Shown here piece by piece: positions 8,402-16,772 of a stretch of 64,000 nucleotides of DNA. Below the pieces are notes generated by a model. That model saw only the letters and a program-made list of their open reading frames with translations, did no database searches and was not told the DNA's origin. The stretch is from Candidatus Methylomirabilota bacterium (GTDB lineage: Bacteria; Methylomirabilota; Methylomirabilia; Rokubacteriales; CSP1-6), in contig DASTFB010000047.1 of assembly GCA_035709005.1 (NCBI GenBank), positions 62,001-126,000 of the forward strand. Reading direction: 5' to 3'. Made by a program: the position numbers and the translations under genes. Every line of letters begins with the position of its first letter. The first letter of the stretch is position 1.

Positions 8402-9040
8402 CCGACGCGCCCAGCCGCTCACCGCCTCGCCCAGCGGGAAGAGCTTACCCAGGAAGAAGTGGTTGGCCCCGTCGATGACGCTGACGACCGCGTCGGGCAG
8501 CCGCCGGGTCAGGCGCTCGAGCGAGTCGATCGGGCAATACTCGTCGCGGCTGCCGGCGACGATGAGCAGGGAGGCCGGGAACCGGTCGAGGGCGACGAAG
8601 GGCTCCTCACCGACCATGGCCAGCGGGGGAGCGATGAGCGCCAGCCCCGCCAGGGTCGGCCCGGCGCCGCGGTCGGTGGCAAGCCGGGCGCTGACCGTGG
8701 CCCCGAACGAGTAGCCGATCAGGACGAGGGGGCCGGCGGGCCCGATGAGGCCCCGCAGATAGGCCATGGCCGCTTGGACGTCGCGCTCCTCGCCCACGCC
8801 TCCGTCATGAACGCCTGTGGACGCGCCCACGCCCCGGAAGTTGAAGCGAAGCGTGGCGAATCCCAGCGCGGAGCACACCTCGACGGCCCTCACCACCACG
8901 GGGTTGTCCATGTCGCCCCCGTAGAGGGGATGGGGGTGGCAGGCCACCGCCCCGGCCGGGACGGCCGGGGCCGAGGCGACTTGTGCCTCGAGCAGGACGC
9001 CGTCGCGGGTGGCGAGAGTCGCCGCCCGTTCGGCTATCAT
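8360..9040 (-). CDS. Alpha/beta hydrolase
   Basis: This 226-residue protein has the HPHPLYGGDMDNPVV oxyanion region, LRFNFRGVGASTG, the nucleophile elbow GYSFGA (Ser catalytic, about residue 114), an acid in AGSRDEYCP and a catalytic His in GANHFF. It belongs to the small dienelactone-hydrolase-like / UPF0227-like serine hydrolases that begin with an HPHP motif. The substrate is unknown. It is divergent from the anti-sigma-like gene; the space between the starts contains a 15-bp palindrome that could be an operator. A TATGAT sequence overlapping the ATG hints that the true start may be slightly further inside. Confidence 0.82.
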   Translation of the reverse strand: MIAERAATLATRDGVLLEAQVASAPAVPAGAVACHPHPLYGGDMDNPVVVRAVEVCSALGFATLRFNFRGVGASTGVHDGGVGEERDVQAAMAYLRGLIGPAGPLVLIGYSFGATVSARLATDRGAGPTLAGLALIAPPLAMVGEEPFVALDRFPASLLIVAGSRDEYCPIDSLERLTRRLPDAVVSVIDGANHFFLGKLFPLGEAVSGWARRLRAGETSRGSGSG

Positions 9041-9056
9041 ATCGCCAGAGAATACA

Positions 9057-9071
9057 GACCGACGGTCGGTC
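9057..9071. promoter_or_regulatory. TetR-type operator-like palindrome
   Basis: GACCGAC-G-GTCGGTC is a perfect 7-bp inverted repeat with a 1-bp centre, between the divergent starts of the hydrolase and the anti-sigma-like gene. This ACCGAC/GTCGGT form is common in operators of TetR/AcrR-family repressors. No TetR gene lies in the window, so the regulator would act from elsewhere. Confidence 0.4.
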
Positions 9072-9083
9072 CGTCCAACTGAT

Positions 9084-9566
9084 GTGCTAGCTCACTATCT
9101 GACCCGGCATCGCATCGGCGCCTACCTCGATGGGGCCCTCGAGGAATCCGAGGCCCGGGCCACGGCCCGTCACCTTGCCGGCTGCGGGCGGTGTCAGCGG
9201 GAGGCCGAGCGCCTGCGCCGCCTGCACGCGTTGCTCCGTGACGCGATGCCAGCGGCGAGCGCACCCGACTGGACCGGGTTCTGGCCCGGCATCGTGCGCC
9301 GGATCGAGCGGCCTCGCCGCTCCGCGCCCACGCCCGCGGCGGCGGCGCGGCCAGGGCTGGGGTGGAGGCCCCGGCTGGCCCTCGGCGGCGCGCTGGTCGC
9401 GTTGCTCGCCAGCCTGATGGTCTGGCAGGCGCTCTGGCCAGACTTCGCCCCCGAACACCGGGTGATGGTGAGGTCCGCCCGGACGGAAATCCCGGATGGA
9501 GGTCTCATGGTCTACGCGCCGCCGGAGCGGGACCTGGCGGTCGTGTGGATCCTCGAGAAGCAGTGA
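9084..9566 (+). CDS. Anti-sigma factor-like zinc-finger membrane protein
   Basis: The GTG at 9084 gives 160 residues. Near the N-terminus H30-x3-C34-x2-C37 (ARHLAGCGRC) is the zf-HC2 zinc-binding anti-sigma motif. A membrane helix follows at about residues 98-118, then a short outer domain of about 45 residues. Family members hold an ECF sigma factor at the membrane until a signal arrives. No sigma factor gene is adjacent, which is unusual because the pair is normally coupled. It converges with cpoB, 9 bp apart. Confidence 0.7.
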   Translation: MLAHYLTRHRIGAYLDGALEESEARATARHLAGCGRCQREAERLRRLHALLRDAMPAASAPDWTGFWPGIVRRIERPRRSAPTPAAAARPGLGWRPRLALGGALVALLASLMVWQALWPDFAPEHRVMVRSARTEIPDGGLMVYAPPERDLAVVWILEKQ

Positions 9567-9575
9567 AGGCCCGGC

Positions 9576-10481
9576 TCAGCGCTCCTTGAGACCGGCGAGC
9601 CGCTCCCGGGCCAGGGGGGTTTCCTCGGCCTGCGGGAAGTTCTCCACCAGATACTGGAGCCGGGCCTGGGCGGCGGCCGGCTGCTTGAGCTCGATCAGCG
9701 CCAGGGCCTCTTTGTACAGCGCCGCCGGAGCCTTGTCGCTGCGCGAGTAGTTCGCGAGCACCTGCCGGAACGCCTGCACCGACTGCTGCAGCTCCTTGGT
9801 GGCCTCCTCGCTCTTTCCCGCGTCGATATGGCCGCGGGCCATGGCCAGGTGGGCTTCCCCGATCCAGTACTGGGCATTCGCGCTCAGCTCGTGATCCGGG
9901 TACCGGCGGAGAAACTCATGGAACCCCGAGATCGCCAGGGCGTAGCCGCCCTTGCTGAAGTCGATGTACGCCGCCTGGTAGACGTCCTGCGGCTGGAGCG
10001 CCCCGGTGGACGACCGAGCGCCCGGGGTGGGGGCAGCCCGTCCGGGAATCGGAGCCGGGGAGGTGGCTCGGGGCGCCAGCCTCGGGCTCGCCGTGGCCCC
10101 GGGACTCGGCGCAGTCGGCGTCGGGCCGGGGGAGGCGGGCGGGCGGGCCTGGCGGCCGATGGCGTCTAGCTTGGCGCCCAGGTCATCCACGCGCCTGCTC
10201 AGGGAGGTCACCGTCGTCGACAACCCTTCGATGCGCTGGGCGAGGCCAGCCTGTCGCTCGGTCTCGCCGGTTCGCTCACGCACCCGGCCCTCGACCTGAG
10301 GGGCAAGCCCGTCGAGCTGCGACTTGAGCTGCCGAACCGCCGTCTGCATGGCGATGACGTCGGCGCGGAGCATCTCGACGTCCTGCTGGCTGGCGGTACC
10401 GGTGACTTCGGCGACGTTGGCGCAACCGGCTACCAGCACGAGCGCGACGAGGAGCCCGCCCGTGCTCCTCGCCGCGGTCAT
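9576..10481 (-). CDS. cpoB: CpoB/YbgF-like Tol-Pal system lipoprotein
   Basis: This 301-residue protein has a lipobox LVAGC (Cys20). Then come a coiled-coil stretch (about residues 30-115), an Ala/Pro/Thr linker (about 115-170) and TPR repeats (about 175-300, for example AIDFSKGGYALAISGFHEFLRRYP-like units). This is the layout of CpoB, which coordinates peptidoglycan synthesis with outer-membrane constriction through TolA. E. coli CpoB is periplasmic and soluble; here a lipid anchor is predicted. It is the last gene of the tol operon, with its start 8 bp from the pal stop. Confidence 0.85.
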   Translation of the reverse strand: MTAARSTGGLLVALVLVAGCANVAEVTGTASQQDVEMLRADVIAMQTAVRQLKSQLDGLAPQVEGRVRERTGETERQAGLAQRIEGLSTTVTSLSRRVDDLGAKLDAIGRQARPPASPGPTPTAPSPGATASPRLAPRATSPAPIPGRAAPTPGARSSTGALQPQDVYQAAYIDFSKGGYALAISGFHEFLRRYPDHELSANAQYWIGEAHLAMARGHIDAGKSEEATKELQQSVQAFRQVLANYSRSDKAPAALYKEALALIELKQPAAAQARLQYLVENFPQAEETPLARERLAGLKER

Positions 10482-10489
10482 GACGGGGC

Positions 10490-11137
10490 TCAGCGCGGCT
10501 TGACCAGGAAGTGCGCGCGCCGGTTCTTGGCCCAGCACGCCTCGCTCTTCTCCATACAACCGGGTCGCTCCTCACCGTAGCTGATGATGGTGATTCGACT
10601 GGCCTGGACGCCCTGCGACACCAGGTAGTTCATGGCCGCCTTGGCGCGGCGCTCACCCAGGGCCAGGTTGTACTCGTTGGTGCCCCGCTCGTCGCAGTGT
10701 CCCTCGATCAGTACCAGCATGCTGCTGTTGCTCTTGAGCCAACTGGCGTTGGCGTCGAGCGTCTTGGCGTCGGCCGGCCGGATGTCGTACCGATCGAAGT
10801 CGAAGTGGACGTCCTGCAGGTCCGGTACTTCCACGAAGTCTTTCGGGATCGGCCGCGCGCCGGCCGTACCGGGCGTCATCCCGGCCCCACTAGAACCGCC
10901 GGGAGCAAACCCGGTCGAACCGGACTGGGTGGATCCACCGGACCGCGCGCCGTCGATGCCCGGCCCGCTCCCGGGATCACCCGGCTGAGACGCAGGCCCC
11001 GCCTGCATGCTGCGGGCACCGCCACCCGGAGCCGGCGCCGAGGTCTGGCTTGTCGCCGGGCGTTTCGCGCACCCGACGAGTGTCACGGTTAAGACGAGGA
11101 GCGAGACGAGAACGCCACGGCAACCACGGCTCACCAT
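10490..11137 (-). CDS. pal: Peptidoglycan-associated lipoprotein Pal
   Basis: This 215-residue protein has a lipobox TLVGC (Cys23), then a long Gly/Ser/Pro-rich linker (about residues 30-105) and a C-terminal OmpA-like domain. In that domain VHFDFDRYDI and IEGHCDERGTNEYNLALGERRA are the peptidoglycan-binding motifs. Pal anchors the outer membrane to the wall and is the partner of TolB. A clear Shine-Dalgarno (AGGAGG) precedes the ATG. The linker is longer than in E. coli Pal. It sits 50 bp after tolB. Confidence 0.93.
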   Translation of the reverse strand: MVSRGCRGVLVSLLVLTVTLVGCAKRPATSQTSAPAPGGGARSMQAGPASQPGDPGSGPGIDGARSGGSTQSGSTGFAPGGSSGAGMTPGTAGARPIPKDFVEVPDLQDVHFDFDRYDIRPADAKTLDANASWLKSNSSMLVLIEGHCDERGTNEYNLALGERRAKAAMNYLVSQGVQASRITIISYGEERPGCMEKSEACWAKNRRAHFLVKPR

Positions 11138-11187
11138 GACTCCTCCTTTGGGGCCTGTATGCCCGCAGTGAACGACAACTGATCGTA

Positions 11188-12519
11188 TCACGGTAGGCGC
11201 GGCGACCAGGAAGGACTTGTGTGATCCGCCGAACCGCGCGTTACCAGAGCCTGTTCGCTTCCGTCGGCCTGCATCGCGTAGATCCGCCAGGAGCCCGACC
11301 GGCTGGACTGGAACAGCAGGTGGCGGCCGTTGGGGGCCCAGCTGCCGCTCTCGTTGTCGCCGGGGCCGGCCGTCAGGCGGCGGGGATTCGAGCCATCGGG
11401 CGCGATGGCCCAGAGGTCGTGCGTGCCCTCCCGGATGGTGAAGACGATGGTGTCCCCTCGAGGCGACCACCGCGGCTGGGTGTGGAATCCGCCGGAGGTG
11501 ATCTGGCGCAGGTTGGCGCCATCGACGTCCATCACGAAGATGTGCGGTCGGCCCAGACGGTCGGAGGCGAAGGCCAGCTCGCGGCTGGTCGGCGACCATG
11601 AGGGATCGGTGTCGATGCCGGCATGCCGGGTGAGACGCCGGAAGGTGCCGGTCGCCAGCGTGAGGACGTAGATCTCCGGGTTGCCATCCTTCGACAACGT
11701 GAGAGCCAGCATCCGCCCGTCCGGGCTCCAGGCGGGCGCCGAGTTGATGCCGGCGAAGGCGGCCAGGACCTGTTCCGGCCGGCGCTCGAACGGAAAGGCC
11801 CGGAAGAGGTCCGGATAGCCGTTCTTGAACGACAGATAGACGAGCGACCGGGTGTCGGGGCCCCAGACCGGCATGAGGTTGATCGAGCCGTTGCGCGACA
11901 GGGGTCGCTCGGCGTACCCATCGTAGTCCGCGACCATGATCTCCTTCGCCCCGCGGGGCCCCACGACGTAGGCCATCTTCGTATCCGCCACGCCGCGTTC
12001 CCCGGTGAACTGCAGCACGATCTCGTCGGCGATCTTGTGAGCCAGGCGGCGGGGCTGATCGGCGGAGACCTCGAAGCGACGGGACGCGATGAGGCGTTGC
12101 TCGGGGTTCGTCAAGTCGTACAGGCGCATCTCGGCCTCGAGCCGGTTACCCCGGACCGCCAGGAGGCCATGCACGCCGGCGTGGGCCCCGGCCGCGGCGA
12201 AGTCGGCCCAGGATTGCCGGAGGGCGACCGGGTTGTTGGCGGGGATCGCGCCGGTCGCGGCCACGACACTGAAGAGCCCGGTGAACGTGAGATCGCGCCC
12301 GGTCACGGCCGGCAACTGCTTGGCCAGGTCGTTGGCATCGGCGCCGCCCACGACGGTGAATTCCGGGATCGCGATGTTGATCTTCTTGCCACCGGTACCC
12401 TGGATGTTGATCCAAACGTCGACGCCGCGCCCCTGAGCGCGTGAGGGCGGGGGCGCGGTCCCGAACGGCAAGGCCAGCACGCTCAAGGTCAGGATCATGA
12501 TGGCCAGGCGTAGTTTCAC
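11188..12519 (-). CDS. tolB: Tol-Pal system beta-propeller protein TolB
   Basis: This 443-residue protein begins with a Sec signal peptide (about residues 1-29, ending SRAQ). A TolB N-terminal domain (about 32-160) is followed by a six-bladed propeller made of PD40/WD40-like repeats such as SAPAWSPDGRMLALTLSKDGNPEIYVL, DPSWSPTSRELAF, QPRWSPRGD and SGSWAPNGRHL. The periplasmic protein binds Pal at the outer membrane and TolA at the inner. It sits between the TonB/TolA-like gene (5 bp gap) and pal. Confidence 0.93.
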   Translation of the reverse strand: MKLRLAIMILTLSVLALPFGTAPPPSRAQGRGVDVWINIQGTGGKKINIAIPEFTVVGGADANDLAKQLPAVTGRDLTFTGLFSVVAATGAIPANNPVALRQSWADFAAAGAHAGVHGLLAVRGNRLEAEMRLYDLTNPEQRLIASRRFEVSADQPRRLAHKIADEIVLQFTGERGVADTKMAYVVGPRGAKEIMVADYDGYAERPLSRNGSINLMPVWGPDTRSLVYLSFKNGYPDLFRAFPFERRPEQVLAAFAGINSAPAWSPDGRMLALTLSKDGNPEIYVLTLATGTFRRLTRHAGIDTDPSWSPTSRELAFASDRLGRPHIFVMDVDGANLRQITSGGFHTQPRWSPRGDTIVFTIREGTHDLWAIAPDGSNPRRLTAGPGDNESGSWAPNGRHLLFQSSRSGSWRIYAMQADGSEQALVTRGSADHTSPSWSPRLP

Positions 12520-12524
12520 AGGCG

Positions 12525-13421
12525 TTACCTCGCGCTGGGATCGTACATGAACTGAAGACCAATGGTCAGGACGGGCTTCTCGAAGCCCTGAGGGAGCGGG
12601 GGAAAGGGGCTGGCTCCGGCGACCGCACGCAGCGCGAACTGATCGTAGGCCGGGTTGCCCGAGGACTTGCTCACCGAGAGCCCTTTGAGCTGGCCGTCAC
12701 TGGCGATCCCGAAGATGACCTCCGGCTGCTTTCCCTGGATGGCCTGGCCCTCCCACCGCTCCTGGATCTTCCGGTGCACGGCCTGGATGTACCACGTGTA
12801 CGGGAAATCCGAAACGTTGAGGGAAAGGCTGCCCAGACCCTGAGTGGCGCCAGTCGGCTGGCCGGCGGGGGGCAGCGGTGGCGCTTCGGGGGCCGGCGCG
12901 GGAGCGGGCTTCGCTGCTGACGGCCGGCTCGGTGTCGGCAAGCGCGGAGAGGCCGGCGCGCGGGCGATGGTCGGGAGCTCCTTGTCGCCCGGACGCAGGG
13001 CCGCCGGCGCGCGGGGCGTCGAGCGCCGCTCGGGCAGCACGGCCGGCTCTCGGGCCGCGGATGCGCGCGGCGCGGGCGGCAATTCCTTCGTGGCGGCGGA
13101 CTCGCGCGCGGGAAGCTCCCGCGGCGCCTCGCGCCGTGGCGGCTCGGGCGCCGGCCGGCGTGGGGCCGGGGCAGCCGGCTCGGGCGCGGCGGGTCGGGTC
13201 TGTGGACTGGGCGCCGCCGCCAGGGCCGGGACCAGATTGACGACGTACGTCTTGGATGGGCTGACGCGCCAGGCGGCGGCCATCGCGACGAGGCCCAGAA
13301 TGAGCGCCAGGTGCCCGAGCGCCGATAGGGCGAGCGGGAAGAGCGGGATCTGCCCGCGACGGAGGGCCGGCCCCGGGTCGGGCCGAGGCGGGAGGCGCAG
13401 CGTCATCGCCGCTGTGGACAT
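12525..13421 (-). CDS. TolA/TonB-family energy transducer
   Basis: This 298-residue protein has a short cytoplasmic N-terminus, one membrane helix (about residues 28-50), a Pro/Ala/Arg/Glu-rich periplasmic stalk (about 65-190) and a C-terminal TonB/TolA domain (about 200-298, from WYIQAVHRKIQERWEGQ to VLTIGLQFMYDP). Its place between tolR and tolB says TolA, carrying proton-motive force to TolB-Pal. The stalk is proline-rich as in TonB rather than the long helical one of E. coli TolA. An in-frame ATG five codons downstream is an alternative start. Confidence 0.85.
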   Translation of the reverse strand: MSTAAMTLRLPPRPDPGPALRRGQIPLFPLALSALGHLALILGLVAMAAAWRVSPSKTYVVNLVPALAAAPSPQTRPAAPEPAAPAPRRPAPEPPRREAPRELPARESAATKELPPAPRASAAREPAVLPERRSTPRAPAALRPGDKELPTIARAPASPRLPTPSRPSAAKPAPAPAPEAPPLPPAGQPTGATQGLGSLSLNVSDFPYTWYIQAVHRKIQERWEGQAIQGKQPEVIFGIASDGQLKGLSVSKSSGNPAYDQFALRAVAGASPFPPLPQGFEKPVLTIGLQFMYDPSAR

Positions 13422-13422
13422 C

Positions 13423-13848
13423 TCAGCGCCGGCGGGTTGGCTCCGTCACCATGCCGAGTCGCTCGATGCCGGCTCGGCGCACGCGATCCATCGTCTCGAT
13501 CACGGCACCGTAGGACAGCCCCGCGTCCGCCTTGAGATAGAGCGTCTTGTCGTTCCGGTTCTTGAACGTGTCCCGCAGCGCCTGCTCCAGGCCCGCCGGC
13601 GTGACCCGGCGGTCGTTGAGGAACAGGCCCTGATCTCGGGTGACCGTCAGCACCATCCGCTCTTCGACCGCCGTCGGTCGGGAGGCGGCCCGGGGAAGAT
13701 TGACGTCGATGCCCCGGTACATCATGGGCGCGGTGAGCATGAAGATGAGGAGCAGGACGAGGACGACATCCACGAGCGGGATGATGTTGATCTCGGCCAG
13801 TGACGTTCCGATGCGCCGGGACGCGCCCGAGTCCGGATTAAAGGCCAT
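13423..13848 (-). CDS. tolR: TolR/ExbD family protein
   Basis: This 141-residue protein has one membrane helix near residues 20-42 with the family motif INIIPLVDVVLVLLLIFM. Its Asp (about residue 27) is the proton-pathway residue. A periplasmic domain follows (KTLYLKADAGLSYGAVIETMDRVRRAGIERLGMVT). With TolQ it forms the motor that uses proton flow to energise TolA. It overlaps tolQ by 11 bp and is followed at once by the TolA-like gene. Confidence 0.93.
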   Translation of the reverse strand: MAFNPDSGASRRIGTSLAEINIIPLVDVVLVLLLIFMLTAPMMYRGIDVNLPRAASRPTAVEERMVLTVTRDQGLFLNDRRVTPAGLEQALRDTFKNRNDKTLYLKADAGLSYGAVIETMDRVRRAGIERLGMVTEPTRRR

Positions 13849-14551
13849 CTTTGCCCACCCGCGCCACCTTGGTCGGCCGCGAGAAGACGTTGAGGAGGTC
13901 GAGCGTGAACCCCTCCATCTCGGTGGCCCAGTGCTTTACGCGATTGACGAAGTAGTTGTAGCCAATGACGGCCGGGATGGCGGCGGCCAGGCCGAACGCC
14001 GTGGCCACCAGCGCCTCGGAAATGCCCGGCGCCACCACGGCGAGGGATGCCGAGCCCTGTTGCCCGATGCCGTGGAAGGCCGCCATGATGCCCCACACCG
14101 TCCCGAAGAGGCCGATGAACGGCGCGGCGCTGGCGGTCGTGGCCAGGAACGGCAGATACCGCTCGAGGCGCGCCACCTCGTGGGCGGCCTGCCGGCGTAG
14201 CGCCCGCTCCACGTGCTCGAGACGCTCGGCGCCGAGGCCGTCCTCGCCCTCATCGAGGTCGTCTGGGCCGAACGCTTCCTGGTGCGCGGCGGCGTACAGG
14301 ACGGCCAGCGGGCTGTCCCGGTATTTTCGGGTGACGCTGTGCGCGACCGTTGCGTGGCGGCCCTCCCTGTACAGCTTGAGGAACGCCAGCGTCTGTCGTT
14401 TGATCCGTCTGAATTGCCACCATTTTTCGACGATCAGCGCCCAGCTGATAATCGAGAAGCCGAGGAGAATGAACAGCACCGTCTTGCCGACGGGCCCGGC
14501 GTTGAGAATGAGATCGAGGACCCCGCTGTGCAGAGAGTCAGTAGGCGGCAC
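13838..14551 (-). CDS. tolQ: TolQ/ExbB/MotA family proton channel protein
   Basis: This 237-residue protein has three membrane helices (about residues 18-40, 130-155 and 172-197). The motif FLATTASAAPFIGLFGTVWGIMAAFHGI and the third helix GISEALVATAFGLAAAIPAVIGYN are the TolQ/ExbB ion-channel signature. It uses a GTG start with a strong Shine-Dalgarno (AAAGGAG). It is the first gene of the operon tolQ-tolR-tolA-tolB-pal-cpoB, transcribed leftward. Confidence 0.93.
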   Translation of the reverse strand: MPPTDSLHSGVLDLILNAGPVGKTVLFILLGFSIISWALIVEKWWQFRRIKRQTLAFLKLYREGRHATVAHSVTRKYRDSPLAVLYAAAHQEAFGPDDLDEGEDGLGAERLEHVERALRRQAAHEVARLERYLPFLATTASAAPFIGLFGTVWGIMAAFHGIGQQGSASLAVVAPGISEALVATAFGLAAAIPAVIGYNYFVNRVKHWATEMEGFTLDLLNVFSRPTKVARVGKDGL

Positions 14552-14641
14552 GGAGGCTCCTTTCCATAGTCACGATACTACCAAAAGCACTCGCTTTCTT
14601 TGACATCCCGAGGCCTCCTCCATCGTATAAGGGGTGCCAGC

Positions 14642-15394
14642 GTGCGTGCCCTGGGCCCGCTTCTCATCGTCGCCCTCGTGCTCGCGCCCGTGTCGGGCAG
14701 GGCCGCCGACGAGGCTCGGCGGGCGGTGGTGTCGTTCCTCGACCGGATTTCCGGCGTCACGGTCACGGACCTGACCATACGCCAGCAGGTGACGATCTAC
14801 CACGCCGACGGGCTTCACCCCCACTCGACCGGAGATCAGGTGCTCTACGTCAAGGGCCCGCACCGCCGTCGCGTCGAGCAGATGGTCGACGGGCGACGGG
14901 AGGTCCACCTGACGGTGGGCGGTCGCGCCTGGGTTCGCCTGGCGGACGGCCGCGTGGAGGACGTCCCGCGGGATCGCCGCGGACCCGACCGGACGGATCT
15001 CTGCGCCCCGCTCACCCGGCGCCCGGCCGACCTGCTGGCGGAGTGGCGCAATCTCGGGGTCCGAGACGACGTCAGCCACCAGGTGGAGGTCCGGCGGCGT
15101 CCGGTCACCGTCATCGGCGCCAAGGCCGGCGATCGGGACAGTCCGGCCGTGTGGCTGGACCATGAATATGGGGTCGTGCGCGTCATCGCGCGGACGTTGC
15201 CCACGGGCCGGGGACTGGTGGATCTGACGTGCTCGGAGCACCGGCCAGTCGCCAGCGCGCTGTACTTTCCCCATCGGCAGGAGCTGTTCTCGGGAGGCAA
15301 GCTCCTGTTGCGCCTGATCGTGCACTCGGTGACCATCAATGGTAGCGTGCCCGACGCCCTGTTCGATCCCGACGCGCTCCGTCGCGAGCGCTGA
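14642..15394 (+). CDS. Exported protein, outer-membrane lipoprotein-sorting (LolA)-like
   Basis: The GTG at 14642 gives a 250-residue protein with a signal peptide (VRALGPLLIVALVLAPVSGRA). The rest is beta-rich, with LTIRQQVTIYHADG, QVLYVKGPHRRRVEQMVDG and VWLDHEYGVVRVIARTLPTG, matching the concave-barrel plan of LolA/LolB-like proteins. The function is not certain; lipoprotein carriage or envelope lipid handling is the family theme. A TTG at 14600 is an alternative start but would put extra residues before the signal peptide. The stop overlaps the next start by one base (TGATG). Confidence 0.7.
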   Translation: MRALGPLLIVALVLAPVSGRAADEARRAVVSFLDRISGVTVTDLTIRQQVTIYHADGLHPHSTGDQVLYVKGPHRRRVEQMVDGRREVHLTVGGRAWVRLADGRVEDVPRDRRGPDRTDLCAPLTRRPADLLAEWRNLGVRDDVSHQVEVRRRPVTVIGAKAGDRDSPAVWLDHEYGVVRVIARTLPTGRGLVDLTCSEHRPVASALYFPHRQELFSGGKLLLRLIVHSVTINGSVPDALFDPDALRRER

Positions 15395-16170
15395 TGTACT
15401 TCGCGTTTCTCGGCACGTCCGGGGCCGTCCCCTCGGCCAGCCGGGACACGACGGCGCTGGTGGTCGTGGCCTCCGAGGGCGCGATGATGATCGACTGTGG
15501 AGGCAGTCCGCTGGCCAGGCTGCGCCGGGCCGGCGTCGACCCCTTCGTGCTCAGCCACGTCTTCATCACCCACGTGCATCCGGACCACGCTTACGGGTTG
15601 CCGGCGCTGGTGCAGAATCTACGGTTGCTCGGGCGCGAGCGCGAGCTGACGGTCTTCTGCCGGCCCGAGCACGTGGGGACGATCCGGCAACTGCTCACCG
15701 TCTTCCAGTTATGGGAGCGTCCCGGTTTTCCCCTGCGACTGGCCGAGACGGGCGCGGCGCCCGCGGCAGGGGTGCTGGAGCTGGGGCCGCTGCTGGTGAG
15801 CACGGCGCCGGTCGAGCATGGCAACATGCCGAACTACGCCGTTCGGGTCGATGTCGTGGGCCAGCTCGAGCGCGGTGTCGTGTACTCCTCGGACACGGCG
15901 CCCTGCGAGGCCGTGGCCACGCTGGCCCGAGGCGCTCACACCCTGATCCACGAAGCGACCTTTCCCCACCGTGACCGGGGGCGCTTCGGCGTGCACTCGA
16001 CCGCCTACGAGGCCGGTCAGGTGGCCGCCCGAGCCGGGGTCCGTCGCCTCCTCCTCACGCACATCGAGGCCGACTACCACGATGAGGCGGACTCCCTCGC
16101 CGGGGAAGCTCGGAAGAGCTTCGGCGGCCCGGTGGAGATCGCCCGCGAGTTCGCTCCCTACGACTTCTGA
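15394..16170 (+). CDS. MBL-fold hydrolase, ribonuclease Z-like
   Basis: This 258-residue protein has the first metal motif FITHVHPDHAYGL (HxHxDH), an internal VEHGNMPNYAVRV, the DTAPCEAVATLARG Asp and a late LLLTHIEADYHDE. These match the tRNase Z / arylsulfatase-like branch of the metallo-beta-lactamase fold. It lacks the long exosite arm of true tRNase Z, so a phosphodiesterase or other esterase role is equally possible. It is coupled to the LolA-like gene by a one-base overlap. Confidence 0.8.
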   Translation: MYFAFLGTSGAVPSASRDTTALVVVASEGAMMIDCGGSPLARLRRAGVDPFVLSHVFITHVHPDHAYGLPALVQNLRLLGRERELTVFCRPEHVGTIRQLLTVFQLWERPGFPLRLAETGAAPAAGVLELGPLLVSTAPVEHGNMPNYAVRVDVVGQLERGVVYSSDTAPCEAVATLARGAHTLIHEATFPHRDRGRFGVHSTAYEAGQVAARAGVRRLLLTHIEADYHDEADSLAGEARKSFGGPVEIAREFAPYDF

Positions 16171-16180
16171 CCGGACGGCT

Positions 16181-16197
16181 CGGGCTGTGCCAGCCCG
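16181..16197. terminator. Hairpin between convergent genes
   Basis: CGGGCTG-TGC-CAGCCCG is a perfect 7-bp stem with a three-base loop, lying between the stops of the convergent MBL hydrolase (16170) and DNA glycosylase (16200) genes. There is no T-run on either side, so it may be a weak or Rho-assisted bidirectional terminator. Confidence 0.4.
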
Positions 16198-16199
16198 CG

Positions 16200-16772
16200 T
16201 CAACGGCTGACGTGCCTGTTGCCGACGATCCAGAACCGCAGCGGCCGGTCGGCTGCCCGGGTGATCCCCACCCGGGGCCCGCGCGCAATCCGGAAATCGC
16301 GGGGACCGTCGGGCGGCTCGATGGTGAGGCCCGGGATCGTGAGGTCGGCGCCGCTGTCCCGCAGCCCGATCCCCAGCCCACGGGTCAGGTTGCCGGGGCC
16401 GCTGGTCAGGCGGGGCGAGTCGGCGAGCAGCCCCCGGCGGCGCGCCATCACGGCGAGGCCCACGAGCGGCTCGAGGGCGCGGATCAGCACGCACCCCGGC
16501 GTGCCGGCGGGCCCGGTGATGGCGTTGAGGCAGTGGTGCATGCCGTAGTTGAGGAACACGTAGGCGAAGCCACCCTCGCCGTAGAAGAGGCGACAACACG
16601 AGGGGCGGAAGGCGGCATGGGAGGCGGCGTCCTCGGGACCGAGATAAGCCTCCGTCTCGACGATCCGACCCGCGGTTACCGTGCCGCGGACGCGTGAAAC
16701 CAGGACGCATCCCAGCAGGTCACGCGCCACCGCTGGCGCGGGGCGAAGGTAGAACCGCCGGGGCAGCGGCAT
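16200..16772 (-). CDS. 3-methyladenine DNA glycosylase, AAG/MPG family
   Basis: This 190-residue protein is close to the usual length of bacterial AAG enzymes. Recognisable parts are the N-terminal DLLGCVLV, the catalytic GRIVETEAYLGPEDAASHA (Glu general base), FAYVFLNYGMHHCLNAITG, GCVLIRALEP and the LTSGPGNLTRGLGI ending. It removes alkylated purines from DNA. Where many homologues have an Arg-Asn-x-x-Met-Phe stretch, this one reads FRPSCCRLFYGEG, a mild divergence. The ATG overlaps the TAA of threonine synthase by one base, so it is likely co-transcribed with it. Confidence 0.88.
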   Translation of the reverse strand: MPLPRRFYLRPAPAVARDLLGCVLVSRVRGTVTAGRIVETEAYLGPEDAASHAAFRPSCCRLFYGEGGFAYVFLNYGMHHCLNAITGPAGTPGCVLIRALEPLVGLAVMARRRGLLADSPRLTSGPGNLTRGLGIGLRDSGADLTIPGLTIEPPDGPRDFRIARGPRVGITRAADRPLRFWIVGNRHVSR

